A DNA stretch of 64,000 nt from Agapetus fuscipes. Lineage: Eukaryota > Arthropoda > Insecta > Trichoptera > Glossosomatidae. The notes under the pieces are model-generated. The model was not told the origin of the DNA. It saw only the letters and a list, made by a program, of their open reading frames with translations, and did not search any database. The stretch covers positions 13,144,001 through 13,208,000 of the forward strand of contig OX637344.1 in assembly GCA_951799405.1 (NCBI GenBank). Reading direction: 5' to 3'. How positions within the stretch are numbered: the stretch's first letter is position 1; every line of letters begins with the position of its first letter. Made by a program: the position numbers and the translations under genes. Below, in pieces: positions 63,501 through 64,000 of this stretch.

Positions 63501-64000
63501 TCACGATGGCCCTCTTTACTTTCTACGTCGCACACTTTGGGAACCCCTGTTTAAGGGTGAGACAAAAATAGTTTGGTGATTAAAAAAAGTCGTTAAGGTA
63601 AATGCATTTCACCATCCTTTTTTTGCCTAGCCAGAACAGGTGTTAACAAATCATCAATAAATAATTCATATTTTTTTCATTTTTATCAATTATTAATTAA
63701 TAGTTACTTACTCAATGAAATCTGTTGAACCAGGGTAAAGTTATCGTCGATAGGACATGAATTGACCACATTCCAGATAATGGCATTCCTCTCCCGCACA
63801 AATTTGTTTAAAAAATATTGTAGAGCATTACAACTATCAGCATTTCTCATTCTTCGTTTATTCCCAATCTCCACATGAAGCTAACTTGACACTGGCGCCC
63901 CTGCTCTCCAAGAATTCACCATAAAGAAGAAGAAGAAGAATTTGACATTATCCACCATGTTGTTTTGTTTCAGTGGGTGAAGGCTCCGCAGCCTGTTTTC
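60587..64000 (+). CDS. Start1: STARD3/Start1-like MENTAL-domain protein (3' partial), four exons visible
   Basis: Exons 60593-60787, 61909-62067, 63319-63372 and 63974-64000 join in phase 0 throughout with GT..AG introns and give 145 residues. VRRFFCLYCTFDLLFTALIW matches the first membrane segment of the MENTAL domain of STARD3 and STARD3NL. The following exons give a loop and AALRFLLL..HLDHWFMVAM and TTSGTCAFLITKVF, aligned with the second and third segments. The family spans late-endosome membranes, binds cholesterol, and contacts ER VAP proteins through an FFAT motif. That motif and the START lipid-binding domain, if present, lie beyond the window, so STARD3 and STARD3NL-like forms cannot be separated here. 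The ATG at 60593 is the first in frame after the acceptor. Confidence 0.87.
60593..60787 (+). CDS. Start1: STARD3-like exon with start codon
   Basis: Acceptor TTGCAG at 60581-60586, six bases, then ATG. 65 codons: an acidic/hydrophobic N-terminus and first membrane segment. It is GC-rich against its surroundings. Donor ATG|GTAACA. Confidence 0.85.
61408..61563 (-). repeat. R1 repeat, partial, in STARD3-like intron 1
   Basis: AAGTTTGCGCTTAAACATGC to GGCAAAGTGAACC; both ends are missing. Confidence 0.75.
61909..62067 (+). CDS. Start1: STARD3-like exon 2
   Basis: 53 codons, LTGETIVEMWHQEV to HLDHWFMVA; acceptor GTTCCAG, donor GCT|GTAAGT. Confidence 0.88.
62206..62356. mobile_element. Foldback element M7 in STARD3-like intron 2
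   Basis: TACATTATTCTCAACGTTTC, GTTAGCGATGTAGCTAATGT and CCTCTCTG on the left are mirrored by CAGAGAGGGTGTC and ACGTTAGCTACGCCGCTAAC on the right; arms ~58 bp. One arm of the same family lies at 17923-18010. Confidence 0.75.
62360..63191. other. Start1: STARD3-like intron 2, remaining part
   Basis: AT-rich; no repeat assigned. ORF-like stretches at 62812-63136 lack coding features. Confidence 0.45.
63192..63290. repeat. R1 fragment joined to S1 fragment
   Basis: CAGCACGGGGGGTCAGCCTC to AAGGTATTAG (R1, minus) is followed by CTTACCTGTGAAAATATATA (S1, plus), ending ~30 bp before the exon 3 acceptor. Confidence 0.6.
63319..63372 (+). CDS. Start1: STARD3-like exon 3
   Basis: 18 codons, MTTSGTCAFLITKVFIFN, matching VTTxxSSAFLIVKV of the vertebrate family; acceptor TTTCAG, donor AAT|GTAAGT. 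Confidence 0.87.
63598..63815 (-). mobile_element. S3 SINE in STARD3-like intron 3
   Basis: The minus strand has GTTCAACAGATTTCATTGAG, an AT-rich segment with partial symmetry, CTGTTCTGGCTAGGC and a worn tail. Confidence 0.6.
63865..63945 (+). repeat. (GAA)n-tailed fragment, probably a LINE 3' end
   Basis: GACACTGGCGCCCCTGCTCT and AAGAATTCACCAT precede five GAA units. This type of simple tail is the same as that of the LINE at 18600. Confidence 0.45.
63974..64000 (+). CDS. Start1: STARD3-like exon 4, cut by the window edge
   Basis: TTTGTTTCAG precedes nine in-phase codons WVKAPQPVF. It is short, so it rests on the acceptor and phase. Confidence 0.65.

Overview
The window looks like insect nuclear DNA, most probably from a moth or butterfly. 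Reasons: spliced genes with GT..AG introns, a gene of the insect-restricted Sanpodo type, AT-rich intergenic DNA full of TACCTACCTA-like runs common in lepidopteran genomes, and a dense mixture of SINEs, MITEs, broken non-LTR elements and one BEL/Pao LTR element. The order is an inference; no species is claimed.

Layout. (1) Positions 1-784, minus strand: the first exon of a tetraspan-like membrane protein whose 3' part lies outside the window. (2) About 0.8-20 kb: no recognisable host gene. This stretch is interspersed repeats: a ~250 bp family with an (AATCT)n end (called R1), three tRNA-headed SINE families (S1, S2, S3), several hairpin or TIR elements (M1-M13) and 3' stubs of non-LTR elements. 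(3) 20201-26229: a complete-ended BEL/Pao element with 354 bp LTRs that look identical, a 5 bp target duplication (GTATC), a GC-rich leader built of ~152 bp tandem repeats, and a gag-pol reading frame from which most of the integrase has been deleted. (4) About 26.2-52.9 kb: again repeats only, including an 80 bp-arm near-perfect palindrome, a foldback-like pair of minisatellite arms, a ~1.7 kb TIR element and a higher-order minisatellite split by a MITE. (5) 52903-57660, plus strand: a three-exon gene encoding a 625-residue protein with an N-terminal NPAF motif and four C-terminal membrane segments, called sanpodo. (6) 60587-64000, plus strand: first exons of a MENTAL-domain gene (STARD3/Start1 type) that runs off the right edge.

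Function. Sanpodo regulates Notch signalling in asymmetrically dividing cells and is bound by Numb through NPAF. STARD3-type proteins tether late endosomes and handle cholesterol. Nothing in the sequence links them beyond being same-strand neighbours. The left-edge gene has a short cytoplasmic N-terminus, a ~160-residue loop with six N-glycosylation sequons, and a TM2-TM3 layout that resembles the Sanpodo membrane domain; whether it is a distant relative is open.

Most unusual content. One SINE family (S2) carries a 5S rRNA-derived head fused to a tRNA-like unit, and one subset of it ends in ~70 bp shared with the 3' end of a non-LTR element that is also present in this window (34646-34975). 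Both halves of a probable SINE/LINE partnership are therefore visible here. Many elements are nested, so empty and filled target sites can be compared directly.
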